The notes under the pieces: generated by a model
Told to the model about the DNA's origin: nothing
The model's input: only the letters and a program-made list of their open reading frames with translations
Database searches by the model: none
Shown here: piece by piece, positions 21,821 through 33,725 of the stretch
Layout: each line of letters opens with the position of its first letter
Position numbering within the stretch: position 1 is the first letter of the stretch
Assembly (NCBI GenBank): GCA_030247855.1
Contig: JAPDRN010000069.1
Coordinates: 123,426-187,425 of the forward strand
DNA from: Knufia peltigerae
Lineage: Eukaryota > Ascomycota > Eurotiomycetes > Chaetothyriales > Trichomeriaceae
Direction of reading: 5' to 3'
Length of the DNA: 64,000 bases
Translations under genes and position numbers: made by a program

Positions 21821-22820
21821 TTTGTTTGTCCTTTTGACAGGGATGTGCTTGTCAAGACCTTTTTTATGATGACTTTGTGGTGCGACGTCGGGCGGTAAAT
21901 GACAATGATATTGCTGGACGGGCGAATGGAAAAAGGTCGAGAGATGATGTTGAGGTCAAAGTAAACAAGGAGTCGTAGTGGTATGAGAAAGCCACGGAAA
22001 ACGGATCCGGAGTAACGCTTTTGCCGAACCTCGTTTTTACCAGGTTCAGTACAGTAGAATCATGCCTACGTGTATTTATACAAAGTAGTTGCACTCTCCT
22101 TCTCCCCCTGATCCGTGCGCAACGACAGGCAGCAGTGTTTTTGGTGATTGCTACGACATACGGAATATGGCCACGCTGAATGGTTTGATTGTTTTTTTTT
22201 TCTTGGTAACCAGTTCGATCCCAAAGTCTTTTAGGCTATCATTGCACGGAGTACCTCCGTCAAAAACAACTCCGCAAGTCAGCGACCTGCATTAGCGGTG
22301 GCGCCACGCCAGGGCCAACTACCAATTAACATTGGACGGACCACCTCCATCTTCTACCTAGGCTGCTTCCGCCAGAGGATGAGATGTTTCTTGCAGCTGT
22401 GGCTGACTCAATCCGTGGGCAATAGCTGGATTGATGGCAGCAAAAGTCGGTTCCACCATCATGCATGTCCCCGGGGTTTAGGGACTCGATCTGCCTATCC
22501 TCCACTACACTGGTACAATACAAGTAGTCAGCTACGATCACATATTGTATCATCTCGCATCGCGTCGAGGGAGATACGAAACCGATACGAGGGCTCCATA
22601 CATACTCCGTACCCAGAAAAACAAAAACCTTAGACACCTGTCGCGTCAAGGGAGGAAAGAAACAAAAAAAATACCAAACTTATCAAGAGGAGGTGGTCTT
22701 TGCACGGATTTCTAGTCTTGTGAATTTTTCATAGGTCGTCACCGGCACAAATTTAATCATGGCACAAACTACACCATTACCGAGTACTCCGTATATGTAC
22801 AGTACCTCAACAATCAAACC
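21821..22820. other. Intergenic region upstream of the SDR gene
   Basis: It holds the SDR promoter and the 3' flank of the NAPE-PLD-like gene. It contains TACTCCGTA copies at 22603-22611 and 22785-22793, one CACGGAGTAC near 22246, and a run of about ten Ts near 22192. No gene was recognised. Confidence 0.45.
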
Positions 22821-23984
22821 TCAATCTAATACCAAAGTCTCTCCAATATCCATCAATCCGATCTCTTTACCCCATTTCAGCCCTGCTTCTTCTGCCGCAA
22901 TCTTCCAATTCCTGGGTGGTGTTCTCACGTCTTCATAGTGCATGGACAACCCACCGCGCACAGTTCCCCAGTGCATTCCTATCGACCTCTTACTTTGTAC
23001 ATCCTGATGGATCCGTATCGAATCCCAAGAATTCGCATGAACACCAGACATGAAATCCCGGGGTTCGCACAGTCCGATGGGCAGTAGAGCCAAATCAAAG
23101 GGTCCCAACAACTCCCCGACTTTCTTGAAGGTAGGACACACCGGTTGCGCATCCTCTTCTTCTCTGGTCATGTGTCGGTTGGGAATACTTCGATAAGCCG
23201 TGTCTCCCGCAAAGTATACGTTCTTGTTGTCATTGAGATCTTGAATGGCGTACGAACACCACAAGTCGTGGTTCCTATCATTGATCCATCTCGATGAAAA
23301 GTGTTGAGTGGGCGTACAAGTGATTCGTACCGTTCCAACATTTTCTTCAGCACCGATCTCGACACCGTCCCACCAATCCAGCTCGATGATGTGGGATGGA
23401 TCGATACCGAACGAAGTCAGCCATCGAGCGTTGTGCAGACCGACGACAAAACGAACGTCGGAGGATCTCTTCGCGTAGACGGCTTTCAGGGTCGCTTCGT
23501 CGGCGTGGTCGTAGTGGTTGTGACTGATCATGACCACGTCGATGGGGACCGATTCCAGGAGCTCCGTCAAAGTGCACGGCGTGGGAGTGTATCTCTTCGG
23601 GCCCAACCACGTGAACGGAGACGTCCTCTCCGAAAAGACCGGATCGCACAGGATGTTGATCCCGCGGCTTGTGGCACCACCACCGTCCGGTGGTCGAGAC
23701 GTCTGTAACAAGAAACTCGCATGACCGATCCACGTCACTTTGAAGGCCGGGTTGGGATTCGTCAAGTCGACTTTCCGGACAGGGACCAGACCCTCTCGAT
23801 CGTCAGGGACGGGGACGAATTCAGGTCTGTCCCGGCCAAACCGTAGTTTGAAACCACCCATCAAACCGCCGTGGTGAGGGTTGAACGAAGGCCATGGGTT
23901 GTGGAATCCCTTTGGGGGGTTTCCTACATGATGGGATTTTGGTTCTTCGGGCGACAGTGACGGCAGTCTCTTCACATTGACCAT
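22821..23984 (-). CDS. NAPE-PLD-like metallo-beta-lactamase fold phosphodiesterase
   Basis: The gene is intronless and encodes 387 aa. The metal-binding motif SHNHYDHAD (His155, His157, Asp159, His160), the early TWIGHASFLLQ strand and the later CTPTQHFSSR and FAGDTAY motifs match the N-acyl-phosphatidylethanolamine phospholipase D family. That enzyme releases N-acylethanolamines from membrane lipids. The end (GMHWGTVRGG) is also typical. No signal peptide is seen. Whether the fungal enzyme has that substrate is not known from sequence. It is divergent from the amidohydrolase gene, 861 bases away. Confidence 0.87.
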   Translation of the reverse strand: MVNVKRLPSLSPEEPKSHHVGNPPKGFHNPWPSFNPHHGGLMGGFKLRFGRDRPEFVPVPDDREGLVPVRKVDLTNPNPAFKVTWIGHASFLLQTSRPPDGGGATSRGINILCDPVFSERTSPFTWLGPKRYTPTPCTLTELLESVPIDVVMISHNHYDHADEATLKAVYAKRSSDVRFVVGLHNARWLTSFGIDPSHIIELDWWDGVEIGAEENVGTVRITCTPTQHFSSRWINDRNHDLWCSYAIQDLNDNKNVYFAGDTAYRSIPNRHMTREEEDAQPVCPTFKKVGELLGPFDLALLPIGLCEPRDFMSGVHANSWDSIRIHQDVQSKRSIGMHWGTVRGGLSMHYEDVRTPPRNWKIAAEEAGLKWGKEIGLMDIGETLVLD

Positions 23985-24845
23985 CCTTCAGAGTATTCTA
24001 ACAAGTCAAAAACGTCGGACCACGAAATGACTGTTACGACGATAAAAGACTGTGTTGTTGGACAATATAGAAGAAAGAAACTGGTACTCACTACCTACTC
24101 AGGTACTTTGATAACATTCTTGACATTAGGCATTAATCAGTCTCATGTACGTACGAAAACTCGGAGTCACATTCGGCCGATGTTTTTTTGTTTTGAATCT
24201 GGGACATCCGAGTATCTCCGGACAAGGTAATGAAGTACTTCATGACCTCATGACATGGACCTACGTACGAGTACTCGTATGGTCAAACACGTTGTTACAA
24301 AAGAATTCATTAGGATGCGTTTTCTGTCTTGTATCTTCCCTTTATCATTCTATTCGACATCAAAGTTGGAGGAGGATGTACTCGTAAACCCGCCAACTAC
24401 CATTCCTGGTATATGTGTCGATTTGTTTACCCCGCGCCCGCGGTCCATCGGCCTCAAAAATGTCCGGGGTATCAACCACTCTACTCCGTTTATACGGATA
24501 TCTTTGTAGATATAAGAGGTAGGTAGGTTGACTGACGACGACATTCATCTACTCTCATTCAGACTCGTTTGATCTATCCCATCTCTTGTACTAGATTTGA
24601 ATAGTTGATCAGTGATATTTGTTACACATCAGGCGACCATCTCATAAATCCATGTCACCTACTCCCGTACGTACCTCAGCATCTCGATACTTCTGTCACA
24701 CTGCTCAAGCGGTATCGCTGGACTCACCACCCCCTCTGCTATTACTAGGGGGCTCTACGTGATATATTTCATCTCCATCTCCAGCCTACCTCACCTCAAC
24801 CCTAGTATCTTTCCACACAGCCAGAGATAAACAATTGTTTCAACC
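23985..24845. other. Divergent intergenic region, NAPE-PLD-like / amidohydrolase
   Basis: Likely holds both promoters. A partial motif TACTCCGT lies at about 24483. A C/T-rich stretch precedes the amidohydrolase start. No gene was recognised. Confidence 0.4.
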
Positions 24846-25844
24846 ATGATTCCCCCTCTGATAACGCTAGAGGAACACTTCTTCTCCCACGCGGCGTCAA
24901 CCTCGCCTACCATCTCTTCACAATACTCTGAACAATTCAAACACATCCCCAGCTTGTCCGACAAACTGACCGACCTCTCCACCCTTCGTTTGTCTCAGAT
25001 GGACGCCGGTCGAGTGTCTTTCCAAATCATCTCACACGCTCCGGGCAGCCTTACCCAGTCTGAATGTCGATCCGCCAACGACCAATTGTCCTCCGCGATC
25101 AAGGACCACCCTGATCGATTCGCAGGGTTCGCCGTCCTTCCAGTCTCGGACCCTGACCCTGGCGCCTCTTCGGCTGCCGAGCTGGTTCGGTGCGTGACCC
25201 AACTTGGTTTCGTAGGTGCCCTCATCGACAACCACACTTCGACGGGGGGTTACTACGACGGCGAGTCCTTTTTTGACCTGTGGAAGGCCGCGTCCGACCT
25301 GGACGTCCCGGTCTATCTGCACCCCACCTGGCCGACGCAGACCCAACTCTCGACGTTGTACACCGGCAACTACCCTTCCTCGGCGACGAAATCCATCTCG
25401 GCCAGCGCCTTCGGTTGGCATTCCGACGTGGCGACTCACGTCCTCCGACTCGTCGCCAGTGGCCTGTTCGACCGTCTGCCCAACTTGAAAATCGTCATAG
25501 GGCACATGGGGGAAATGATCCCGTTCATGTTGAGTCGAATCCAACAGTTGAGCGTCCGGTGGGGGAAACACGCCCGCCCCTTCAGGGAAGTTTGGGATCG
25601 TAACATCTGGATCACCACGAGCGGAAATTGGAGTGTGGATCCCATGGCCACGATCCTGAGAAATACAGACCCCAAACACATCTTGTACAGTGTCGACTAC
25701 CCCTTTGCGAAAAACGAAGACGGTCTCGAGTTCATGAGGGAATTGCAAAAGAGTGGTCTGGTCACCCAAGAACAACTCGAACTGATCGCCTATCGAAACG
25801 CAGAGAGCTTGTTTGGCGTCAAGGCCGTCAAGAGGTATGAGTAG
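24846..25844 (+). CDS. Amidohydrolase-2 family decarboxylase-like protein
   Basis: The gene is intronless and encodes 332 aa. It starts MIPPLITLEEHFF; the E-x-H (Glu9, His11) pattern is the metal site of the non-oxidative decarboxylases in this family (gamma-resorcylate and 2,3-dihydroxybenzoate decarboxylase, ACMSD). His159 (YLHPTWP), His220 (GHMGE) and Asp284 (SVDYPF) complete the site. The family usually acts on ring-hydroxylated aromatic acids or similar. No signal peptide is present, so a cytosolic site is likely. The exact substrate is unknown, and a lactonase activity is also possible. Confidence 0.85.
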   Translation: MIPPLITLEEHFFSHAASTSPTISSQYSEQFKHIPSLSDKLTDLSTLRLSQMDAGRVSFQIISHAPGSLTQSECRSANDQLSSAIKDHPDRFAGFAVLPVSDPDPGASSAAELVRCVTQLGFVGALIDNHTSTGGYYDGESFFDLWKAASDLDVPVYLHPTWPTQTQLSTLYTGNYPSSATKSISASAFGWHSDVATHVLRLVASGLFDRLPNLKIVIGHMGEMIPFMLSRIQQLSVRWGKHARPFREVWDRNIWITTSGNWSVDPMATILRNTDPKHILYSVDYPFAKNEDGLEFMRELQKSGLVTQEQLELIAYRNAESLFGVKAVKRYE

Positions 25845-26346
25845 TCAAAAAAGAAAACCAATACAATACTCCTGTACAGGGGTTTAAACACAACTCCAAC
25901 CCTCAGAGCATCATGGGGATGATTTACGAAGTACGGTTTCATGATACCGAGGACAGAGTACGGTACGTCGTATGTTGGAATAGTAGTACATCCCTGTGGT
26001 AAGTCGAGAGAGCGATGTGCCAGGAAAGCGAAAGACAAGATTCGGAGTGTGTATACTTTGTAGAATAACCAGAAATACTCCGTAATCAGGGATCTCCTCC
26101 GTACTTGCACACATGATATTGTGTCATCTGATAGATCAATTTATTCAACACATCACAACTCAAAAAGGTATCACTTATTGAGTACTTCGTAAACCAGACC
26201 CAGCTCCATCGCTCAAAAGTAAACCCATGCACCAGTGACAATCACATGCATACGGACTAGACATCTTGTACACATACACACAAACACAGACCTCAGTATC
26301 AATTTCTCTTGACTACTCGTAATACCTCCGTAGGAGACATGACTCA
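25845..26346. other. Convergent intergenic region
   Basis: This holds the 3' ends of the amidohydrolase and the membrane-protein gene. A TACTCCGTA copy lies at 26076-26084. Nothing else was recognised. Confidence 0.45.
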
Positions 26347-27126
26347 TCACCGCCTACTGATCTTCCTTATGGGTCTGCTCCCACCACCAAACTCGGCGGG
26401 ATCGACCGTCCTGTACCCACTCCTCCCGTTGGGTCCACGTTTCGGCGGTCGTTCAGGACTGTGCTCCTCGATGACTTCGACAATGTCATCGTCGGCACTG
26501 GCACTCGGCTCGACGTGTTCCTCGACCACGACGGTCTCTTCGCGCTCCCTGACCACCCTCTCCCGCCTCGGCGAATGATGGTGATGGCTGACTTCGGTCA
26601 TCGCCCGCGACCGGCTCCGGCTCCGTCGACTCTGGTGATGGTGTCGGACGATTTCTTCTTCGACCACCGTCTGCCGGTTGCCGAAGATGCCGAAACGGAA
26701 CGCGCTCAGCAGGACGTACAGGACGAGTATGAAGCCCGCGATGCTGCCGAGGACGATGCCGGCCAAGGCACCAGGAGCGGGACCCGAGTTCAACCCGGCG
26801 TACGTGGTGGGGATGGCGAGGATGACATTTTGTTGTCGTCTGGCGAGACCTTGGTGGTCGCCGCGGGGTCGCAAGAACACGGGCTCCTCGACCAGTTGCG
26901 ATCGGGGTGTGATGGCGGGAGGGGAGTCGGCGGCGAGGGCACGACTGGACAGCCGTATCGTGCCTCGGATGATGAGGGCGAATACAGACGCCAAGGGGGT
27001 GGTGGACTGGGAAGAGGAAGAGGAGCCTCGTGCGGATAAAAAGTTCAAGGTGGACGATGCCGTTCGAGAGACGACGGTCTTGATGTGGTCGCTGGACACT
27101 ATTCGGCTTGCGACGGTCGGAGGCAT
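26347..27126 (-). CDS. Single-span membrane protein with a charged, Arg/His-rich tail
   Basis: 259 codons from the ATG at 27126. Residues 1-60 are Ser/Thr-rich. A single span is at about 119-142 (GALAGIVLGSIAGFILVLYVLL), preceded by AGLNSGPAP. The cytosolic tail has runs such as RRSRSRSR, HHHH, EETVVVEEHVE and ends GYRTVDPAEFGGGSRPIRKISRR. Such short, one-span proteins with a GSRP-type end are common in filamentous ascomycetes and have no assigned role. The N-terminal 100 residues have weaker coding character, so the start may be further downstream. It is close to the 3' end of the amidohydrolase and convergent with it. Confidence 0.6.
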   Translation of the reverse strand: MPPTVASRIVSSDHIKTVVSRTASSTLNFLSARGSSSSSQSTTPLASVFALIIRGTIRLSSRALAADSPPAITPRSQLVEEPVFLRPRGDHQGLARRQQNVILAIPTTYAGLNSGPAPGALAGIVLGSIAGFILVLYVLLSAFRFGIFGNRQTVVEEEIVRHHHQSRRSRSRSRAMTEVSHHHHSPRRERVVREREETVVVEEHVEPSASADDDIVEVIEEHSPERPPKRGPNGRSGYRTVDPAEFGGGSRPIRKISRR

Positions 27127-28124
27127 TGTGCTCACCGGTGCGCGCCGTGCGTGTAGCAGCGAGTCTGTACTGCGGTCTTGTTTTTTGCTTTTTGTCTAGT
27201 TTCAAGATGTACAGTAGAAATGATGTGTCTGTCCTGTCTCCCTTCTCTTTTTTCTTTCTGTGTCTGTGCTTTTTCGGTACTTTTGAGTGGTAGGTGCGTT
27301 GGATGGTGGTGGATGTATTGCGGGGGACGGTGACCACTGGGATGTCGGGAGAACGGTGTAGACGAAGAACAAAGTAAGTTTTTGGGGGGTAAACGAATGA
27401 CTCGAAAGAATTCAAAAAAAGACACAAAACATCGATTTTGTCAAGGACTCTGTTGATGCTCGTAGAGACACACACACACGAAGGGAGAGGGAGAGAACGA
27501 GTGAGAGGAATTGAGGTGTGTGTGGTGGTGATGGTGATGCTGCGTCAGTCCCCAAGATCCCCAGCCACGTCGATCGCCCTGTAAGAAAAAAGCTCCCCGC
27601 CACCACTATTATTTTATCACTCTCCTCAAAATGCTGGTGGTTGGATTTCACAACAAGGATGTACTCCGTATTCACCTCGTACAACATAATCTCATGATCC
27701 TTGATATACGGAGTATGGATATGATTGATCTCACCTTGCTCTGCTCCGTACTGCGTACCCTCTCCAAAAACTCTACCAAATCCTAATTTCCTAGTCACAA
27801 TGGAGCAATGGTTTTCCAACTATTGTAGCACCTCAAGCGCATTTCGGGCAGTACATACTCCGTACCCCTAGCCCTAGCTACAGAACACTGTCGTCTAGGC
27901 GAAATCACCCATATAATTGGGATTGCGAACCTGAAATCACTTGCCTACACGTCGCCTGTATCACTTTCAACGATAATTCAATCACCAAGTCTTTGGTCAT
28001 TTGCTCGAATTGGCTATCAAACACCTTGCTATTATCTGAATCGCTTGCTCAATCAAGAAAAGAAGCCCTGCTGCGCATCGCTATGCATAGTCAATACAAC
28101 ATAAAAGGTAAGTCGTCCTATAAT
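27127..28124. other. Intergenic region between membrane-protein and kinesin genes
   Basis: Upstream of the membrane-protein gene. It has three copies of the 9-mer (27662-27670, 27707-27715, 27856-27864) and a short CA repeat near 27471. No gene was recognised. Confidence 0.45.
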
Positions 28125-30680
28125 TCAAAACCCATTGGGGTCTCCCAAATCCCACTTTCTCGTCGTCAATTTGCGTTGCTTCTTGACCGTGGTAGGTGGC
28201 TGTTCCTCAACTGTTGCATGAGACACATTGGACCTCCTCAGTGATTGTTTTCTTGGAGAAATCTCAGATGTTCCGTGCATATCACCCTCACTGGATTTCG
28301 CCCTGATGGTCAAATCACTATCCCTTGCCTTTAATGAGGCTAAAAAAGGGTTTGTTGCAATGTTGATGTTGGCCGTCTCCTGCAGGATGATACCCTTGAC
28401 TGGAGATTTGGAACCCCCGCGCGACCTTTTTGTCGGACTTCTTGTCTGTAATTCCTGCTCTAGGGCCCGCAGTTTCGCTCTGAGCGATTCGTTCTCTCGT
28501 TCAAGTTCTTCGACCCTGGCCTCAGCCGCGTCTTCATGGATATGGAATTGCGTGGTCTTCTCCAGGATTCCCAGCTTGCCATCCATGAACGCCTCGTTTT
28601 GTGTCTTCTCCTGTTCCCAGGCGTCTCTCCATCTTTCCTTTTCCTCTTCAAGATGCTGCTCCATTTCTATCCAGCATTCTTCTCGCACCTGTTGCTCCAT
28701 ATCCATAAGCTGTTCTTCTGCTGCCTCGGCAGCTGCTTCGGCTTCGACTCTCTTCATTTCTTCTTCGGCAAGTCGGACCTCCAAGGCGACGCACTTTTCA
28801 GCAAATCGAGTAGCTTCATTTGTTGCTTGTTCTAGCTCTTGAGCAGTCAAATAACTATTGATCATGTCTTGAGGGCTTGTGCGACCCCCATTGGCTCCTT
28901 TGCATACGCTGGTGGTGCGAAGGATTGTGCTTGTGGTGCTAGCTATTCTCGAGACCTTGAAATCTCGAGCCAGGGCCGAACATTTCAATATGTGCCTGGT
29001 TGCATTGAAGTCTCCAGAAGGATCGGCTGTTACGATCATGACAGCTTTCTGCGGTCGGTAGGTAGCTGCATGGCTTGAGGAGGAAGGGAACGAGTTGGAG
29101 AACAAGAGCTCGGTAAGTTTGCACCGTCTGAACGGAATAACCGCCTTGCTGCCTTCACTCTGCATCTCGAGGCACCGCCCTAGGTGCATCAGGCTCACGT
29201 TGATCTTCCCGGCTTCGGCCAGGGTGAGCCCTGTGGTTTTCGCATTGTCCATTCGCTCTGTTCCTGCAAGGTCAATGATTGATAGTGTACCACCAGTCCA
29301 GGCCGGCGTCACGGAATCAGCGTGCCCCCTCATTGCAATTTTCTTCTTAACTTCAATGCAAAAAAATGCGTGGCTTCTTGAGCTGACATTGTTGCTGCCT
29401 GTGGATGCGGTGTTTCTTTCCTTCAGACCCCTCCGAAGCACTCGCATGGCTTCGTCATAGCTTCCACAAACAATCTTTTGAAGTCCCGCCACTACTTTGC
29501 GATCTGGCGACATCTTTGTGTTTTTGAACGGCAGACCCTTTTTCTGTTGTTGCGCCGCTCTGGGTCGGGTCGACATAGTAGGTGCGTTTGAAGAGGCTGA
29601 GGAGGAAAGGAGGTCTTTGATGTCATTCATATACACCTGGTACATTGACACAAGAACCACGTATTCGTTGGTTGGGTCAACCTCGATCGAGTATGACGAA
29701 ACGTCTGGCTGCCGTGGGAAAGTGCTCTGGCGTGAGGCCGGGTGGTCTGGAGCAGCATAAGAGTCCTTCACAGTATGTATATTAGCATATGAGTTTTTTG
29801 AGCCTTTTAAACGGGTCATGGAGGGAGGGGAGGGCACCGCGATCCCTGTTGGGTGAGGAGGGAAGATCTAGGCATATATCCCAACCTTGGTCTTTGGTCC
29901 ATCCAGGTATCTGTGCTATAGTTGGGAAAGAATCAATTGCAGACAAGCATGCCGATGTGCTTGTGCCATGATGAGAAGAATAGAAACAAGCCAGGATGAT
30001 CAAATGTGCGGGGACTTACCATCATGGGTGTTTGTGCTCTCGAAAAAGGCAGCCTCGCATTTGATATCTCTGCCCAATCGCCATCACTATTCGATGTATC
30101 GAGAAATGTGGCTGCTGAGAGGATTTTGGCTTCTGAAACATCCGATGCCTTCAAAGCTGATAGAAGAGTTGAGTCCGCTCGCCTGATGTTGTCACCGATT
30201 GATGTGAACAACAGATCAAGAGTCATCTGAGTTAAACCTCGTTGTGATTCCGACCCGAGAATGGTATGGCTCTTTCATTCGGTTAGCTTAGAACCTGTCA
30301 TCTCTCAGACAGATACACACCTTTCCACTCCCTGTGACTCCCAGCGTCGCAATAAGACCATCTTTACCTGTCTGCAAAACGCTTTTGAGTATGTCTATAC
30401 TTCCTGTCTCTTCGAACACATCTAGCTGCGATGCCACTTCTTCGAAAACTTTGGTGAAACTGAACTGCTCTATCCAGCGTCTGTTGGAATCTCTCGGAGT
30501 CTGAAGAGTTACATGCGAAGGAAACGATTTGGTGTTCTCTTCAACAGGCGTGGTGGTAGGTTCAACAATGAGCCACGGGTCGGATTTCTGCTTCGCCAAT
30601 TGGGGTTGTATGGGTGGCCGCAGGCGCAGGTACACCTGGAAAAGAGGATCTTTTGACGGCGTCTTGGTAGACTTGTCCAT
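28125..30680 (-). CDS. Kinesin motor protein, kinesin-6-like
   Basis: Exons are 30680-30321, 30271-30020 and 29867-28125 (784 aa). The motor is N-terminal: P-loop GVTGSGK at residues 114-120, split by the first intron just after the Lys, followed by SHTILG; then switch I (NNVSSRSH, about 363-370) and switch II (DLAGTER, about 403). A long insertion between the P-loop and switch I (residues about 140-260) fits the enlarged L6 loop of kinesin-6. A coiled coil runs from about residue 530 to 670, then a Ser/Lys-rich tail. Such motors act in spindle midzone function and cytokinesis in other fungi. The second splice junction uses TGCCTAG|ATC and is less certain, since no other acceptor fits phase and frame. 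The gene points away from the PNP_UDP-ankyrin gene, 757 bases apart. Confidence 0.85.
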
Positions 30681-31437
30681 ATCGGAGAGTCTGATTTTGA
30701 TAAAGCTGGTACAACGTTGAGGACAGTACTGCAGGTATGTATAAGTTTGAAGCAACGGGCAGCAGTTGCAGATGGCCCGGATCATGCACTGATCATCAAG
30801 AGTACATCCTGACTTGTACACAGTTTTTCGAGACCAGGCGTCAATAGTTGGTCGTTGCCAGAGCAACCACCACAAAAGCTCTTACATCACGTGCCTTCAA
30901 AATGACTTCTCTTCTTCCTCCCGATATCAAAATCATCCATCAACTTGCTAACAAACAACCTTGCGGTAACTTCCCGTCCCCATGCCCAACTCAACTGACT
31001 CCTCTCTGAGGGAAAAACGGATAGATGGTTTCATATTGAATGCCTGCTAATGCAATGAACCGCGACTCCAGCGTGTTTGGCCTATGGAAAGTGCTCTTTG
31101 GCGCTGAGGTTTGAAGCCGACGGGTGCTATTTGGTTACTTGTCCTCTCTTGTGCGCTTTTTACCTGAAATTGTAGGTGCGTCTTGACCAAACCAAAGCAA
31201 GTAAGTCCTTTCACGAACAAAGACGAACAAAGACCTACAGCATGTCGCCGGACCTGCATCCCCATGGATGTATCTGTCTCTTTCTTCCCAAATCCGATAA
31301 ATATCGCTTAAAATATCGCCTCCCTATCTTTCTCAACCCCCTAAGCACTCCTCTCCTGAAATCCCACTTGCCTGGTGCTCTGAAACTTTGATCTGAATTT
31401 GCTTGACCCTGCTTCCACTTGATCCCAAGACTTTGAC
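30681..31437. other. Divergent intergenic region, kinesin / PNP_UDP-ankyrin
   Basis: It probably holds both promoters. The sequence before 31438 is C/T-rich (TTTCTCAACCCCC and the like), typical of a fungal leader. No gene was recognised. Confidence 0.4.
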
Positions 31438-33725
31438 ATGACCTCCAGCCTTACGGTGTCCGATTACCAAGTTGGATGGATATGCGCTCTTCCCCACGAA
31501 ATGGCGGCTGCCATGGCTATGCTAGATGAAGAACATGGAGCGCTCGCAGAACAACCCCTGGGAGACCACAATAAGTACGTGTTGGGCCGCATTCATGCGC
31601 ACAATGTAGTGCTTGCCCAGTCCACGGCTGGCTTGGCTCCCGCGGCCACTGTCGGCAAGGACATGGCGAGGACGTTCCCGGCCCTTCGAGTGGGATTGAT
31701 GGTTGCCATTGGTGGCGGTATTCCCAACAAGGACAAAGGCATAGACATTCGCCTGGGAGATGTTGTCGTCAGCCACCCACAGTATCCATGGGAAGGAGTA
31801 ATCCAGCATGATGGAAAATAGATGCTGAACAAGCCACCTGATCTACTACCGCGTACTTTGCGCGCCCTCCATACAAGACACCAGATACGCGACAGTAAGA
31901 TGCCAGATTACATTGCACATGCGATCAAACGGAATCCTAAGGCAAAAAAGCGCTTCGGTTTACCCCAGGATCCTGATCTCTTTCATTGCAAACCTGCGAC
32001 AATGATATCGAGAGTGATATAGCTAGCTGTAAAGGACTTCATCACAAACGAGGCCAACGCGAGAATACACATCCAGAGGTTCATTACGGAGTCATTGCGT
32101 CAGGAAACCAGGTTGTGGAGGACGCAACATTGCGAGATCGACTGCGAGAAGACGATGGTGCGCTTTGCGTGGAGATGGAAGCAGCAGGGCTGATGAACGA
32201 CTTCCCATGCGCTGTTATCCGTGGTATATGCGATTACGCCGATTCACACAAGAATGATACATGGCAATCGTATGCAGCTATGACAGCGGCAGCTTATGCG
32301 AAAGAGTTGCTGGCAGAAATTTCTCCTGTCGAAGTTGGCAGAGAGAAGGCACTGAAAGATGTAGTAGGTAAGTACCAGATTAAACGCATCCAACAAAGGT
32401 CAAGAGATCACGAAACCTATCGTAGAATGATGCTTTCTTCAAAATCCTCTCCAGACCATGAAGAGTTGTTACGATCGGTCTTGGATGCAACCAATTGTCG
32501 CAGCATCAATACGGTCTCAGACAGGATAATACCAGGGAGGCAGATCGGGACTCCCCTATGCATTGCGTCAGAACATGGCTATGTGAAGACAGTACAACTA
32601 CTTCTTGATAAGGGGGCAGATATCAATGCAGCTGGAACGTGGGGATCTGCGCTGCAATCTGCGGCGTTGAACGGTCACGAGACAATAGTACGACTCCTTC
32701 TGAGGTACGGAGCAGATGTCAATCTCAAAAGATGGCACAGCAGCGACGACGCCTTTATCGTAGGAATCAACCCGCTGAAAACTGCAGCACTAAATGGGCA
32801 TGAGGGGGTTGTGCAACTGCTCCTCAACTGCGGCGCAGATGTTGATTATGCAGAAGAAATTAGGGATGATCCAGATGATTCACCAGAGATGTTCGCATCA
32901 TTCTCTTTGGGAGGACCTGCACTGTACGCTGCAGCAGCCACGAGCAACAGGAAGATTGTCGAGATCCTCCTCAAGCACGGAGCAGATGCCAACGTCGAAG
33001 GAGAGGAGCGTGAAGTGGCACTACACGCTGCAGCGTGTGGAGGTTATGACGATATTGTCAAAATCCTCCTCAAGTACGGAGCAGATATCAATGCTGAAGA
33101 TGGACGATTTGGAACGGCACTACAGAGAGCAGTGTACGAGGGTCACGAGAAGATTGTCGAGATGCTCCTCAAGTACGGAGTAGACGTCAACGCCAAAGAA
33201 GGATATTATGGAACCGCACTTCAGTATGCATCGCGCCATGGTTGTGAGAAGATTGTCAAAATCCTTCTCGAGCACGGAGCAGATGTCAACATGAGCGGCG
33301 AACGCTTTGGAAGTGCGTTACAGGCTGCAGCATGCAAGGGTCATGAGGAGATTGTTGAGATTTTAATTCAGCACGGAGCAGACATCAACGCCGAAGGAGG
33401 AGAAGAATATGGAAGTGCACTACATGGTGCAGCATACGGTGGTTATGAGGAGATTGTCCGGAGCCTCCTCGAGCACGGAGCAGATGTCAACGCCAAGGTC
33501 AAGGGCAAAACTGCACTCGTGGTGGCAAGAGCCCATCGTCGCCAGAAGACTATACAGATACTTCTAGACCATGGAGCAGTCGAGAGCCCCGAAGATCCAA
33601 AAGCGATCGAAGAACTTATACAACTAGAACGAGCCAAGACACCGTATATTTTTTTAGACAGCAAAACAGATGGAACGGATAACTCGGCAGGCTCAGCGAC
33701 AACTCATGAAGCTGGGGAAAAGTAA
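31438..33725 (+). pseudogene. PNP_UDP-ankyrin protein gene, broken by a stop and a frameshift
   Basis: The gene starts like a nucleoside-phosphorylase-type sensor: DYQVGWICALPHEMAAAMAML, then VAIGGGIPNKDK and IRLGDVVVSHPQ. It hits an in-frame TAG at 31819-31821, continues in the same frame (LNKPPDLLPRTLRALHTRHQ) and must shift frame within 31977-32022 to reach HPEVHYGVIASGNQVV and VIRGICDYADSHKN. After that the frame is open to 33725 with ten ankyrin repeats (from 32556). Both faults lie in the PNP_UDP part and no standard intron removes them. In fungi this family contains NLR-like proteins of self/non-self recognition. Here there is no NACHT or NB-ARC domain. Sequencing error or recent loss of function cannot be told apart. 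A second protein could start within the ankyrin half. Confidence 0.65.
32556..33585 (+). repeat. Ten ankyrin repeats
   Basis: Repeats of about 33 residues of the form TALHAAA-x-GHEEIVKILLKHGADINA, beginning PLCIASEHGYVKTV and ending near RRQKTIQILLDHGA. The DNA of the middle repeats is also alike (GAGATTGTC...CTCCTC...CACGGAGCAGA), so the array may have grown by recent duplication. Confidence 0.85.

Noticed and set aside
31796..31821. A short intron (GTAATC...AAATAG) that would remove the stop in the PNP_UDP gene
   Set aside because: It would be about 24 nt, too short to splice, and has no branch site.
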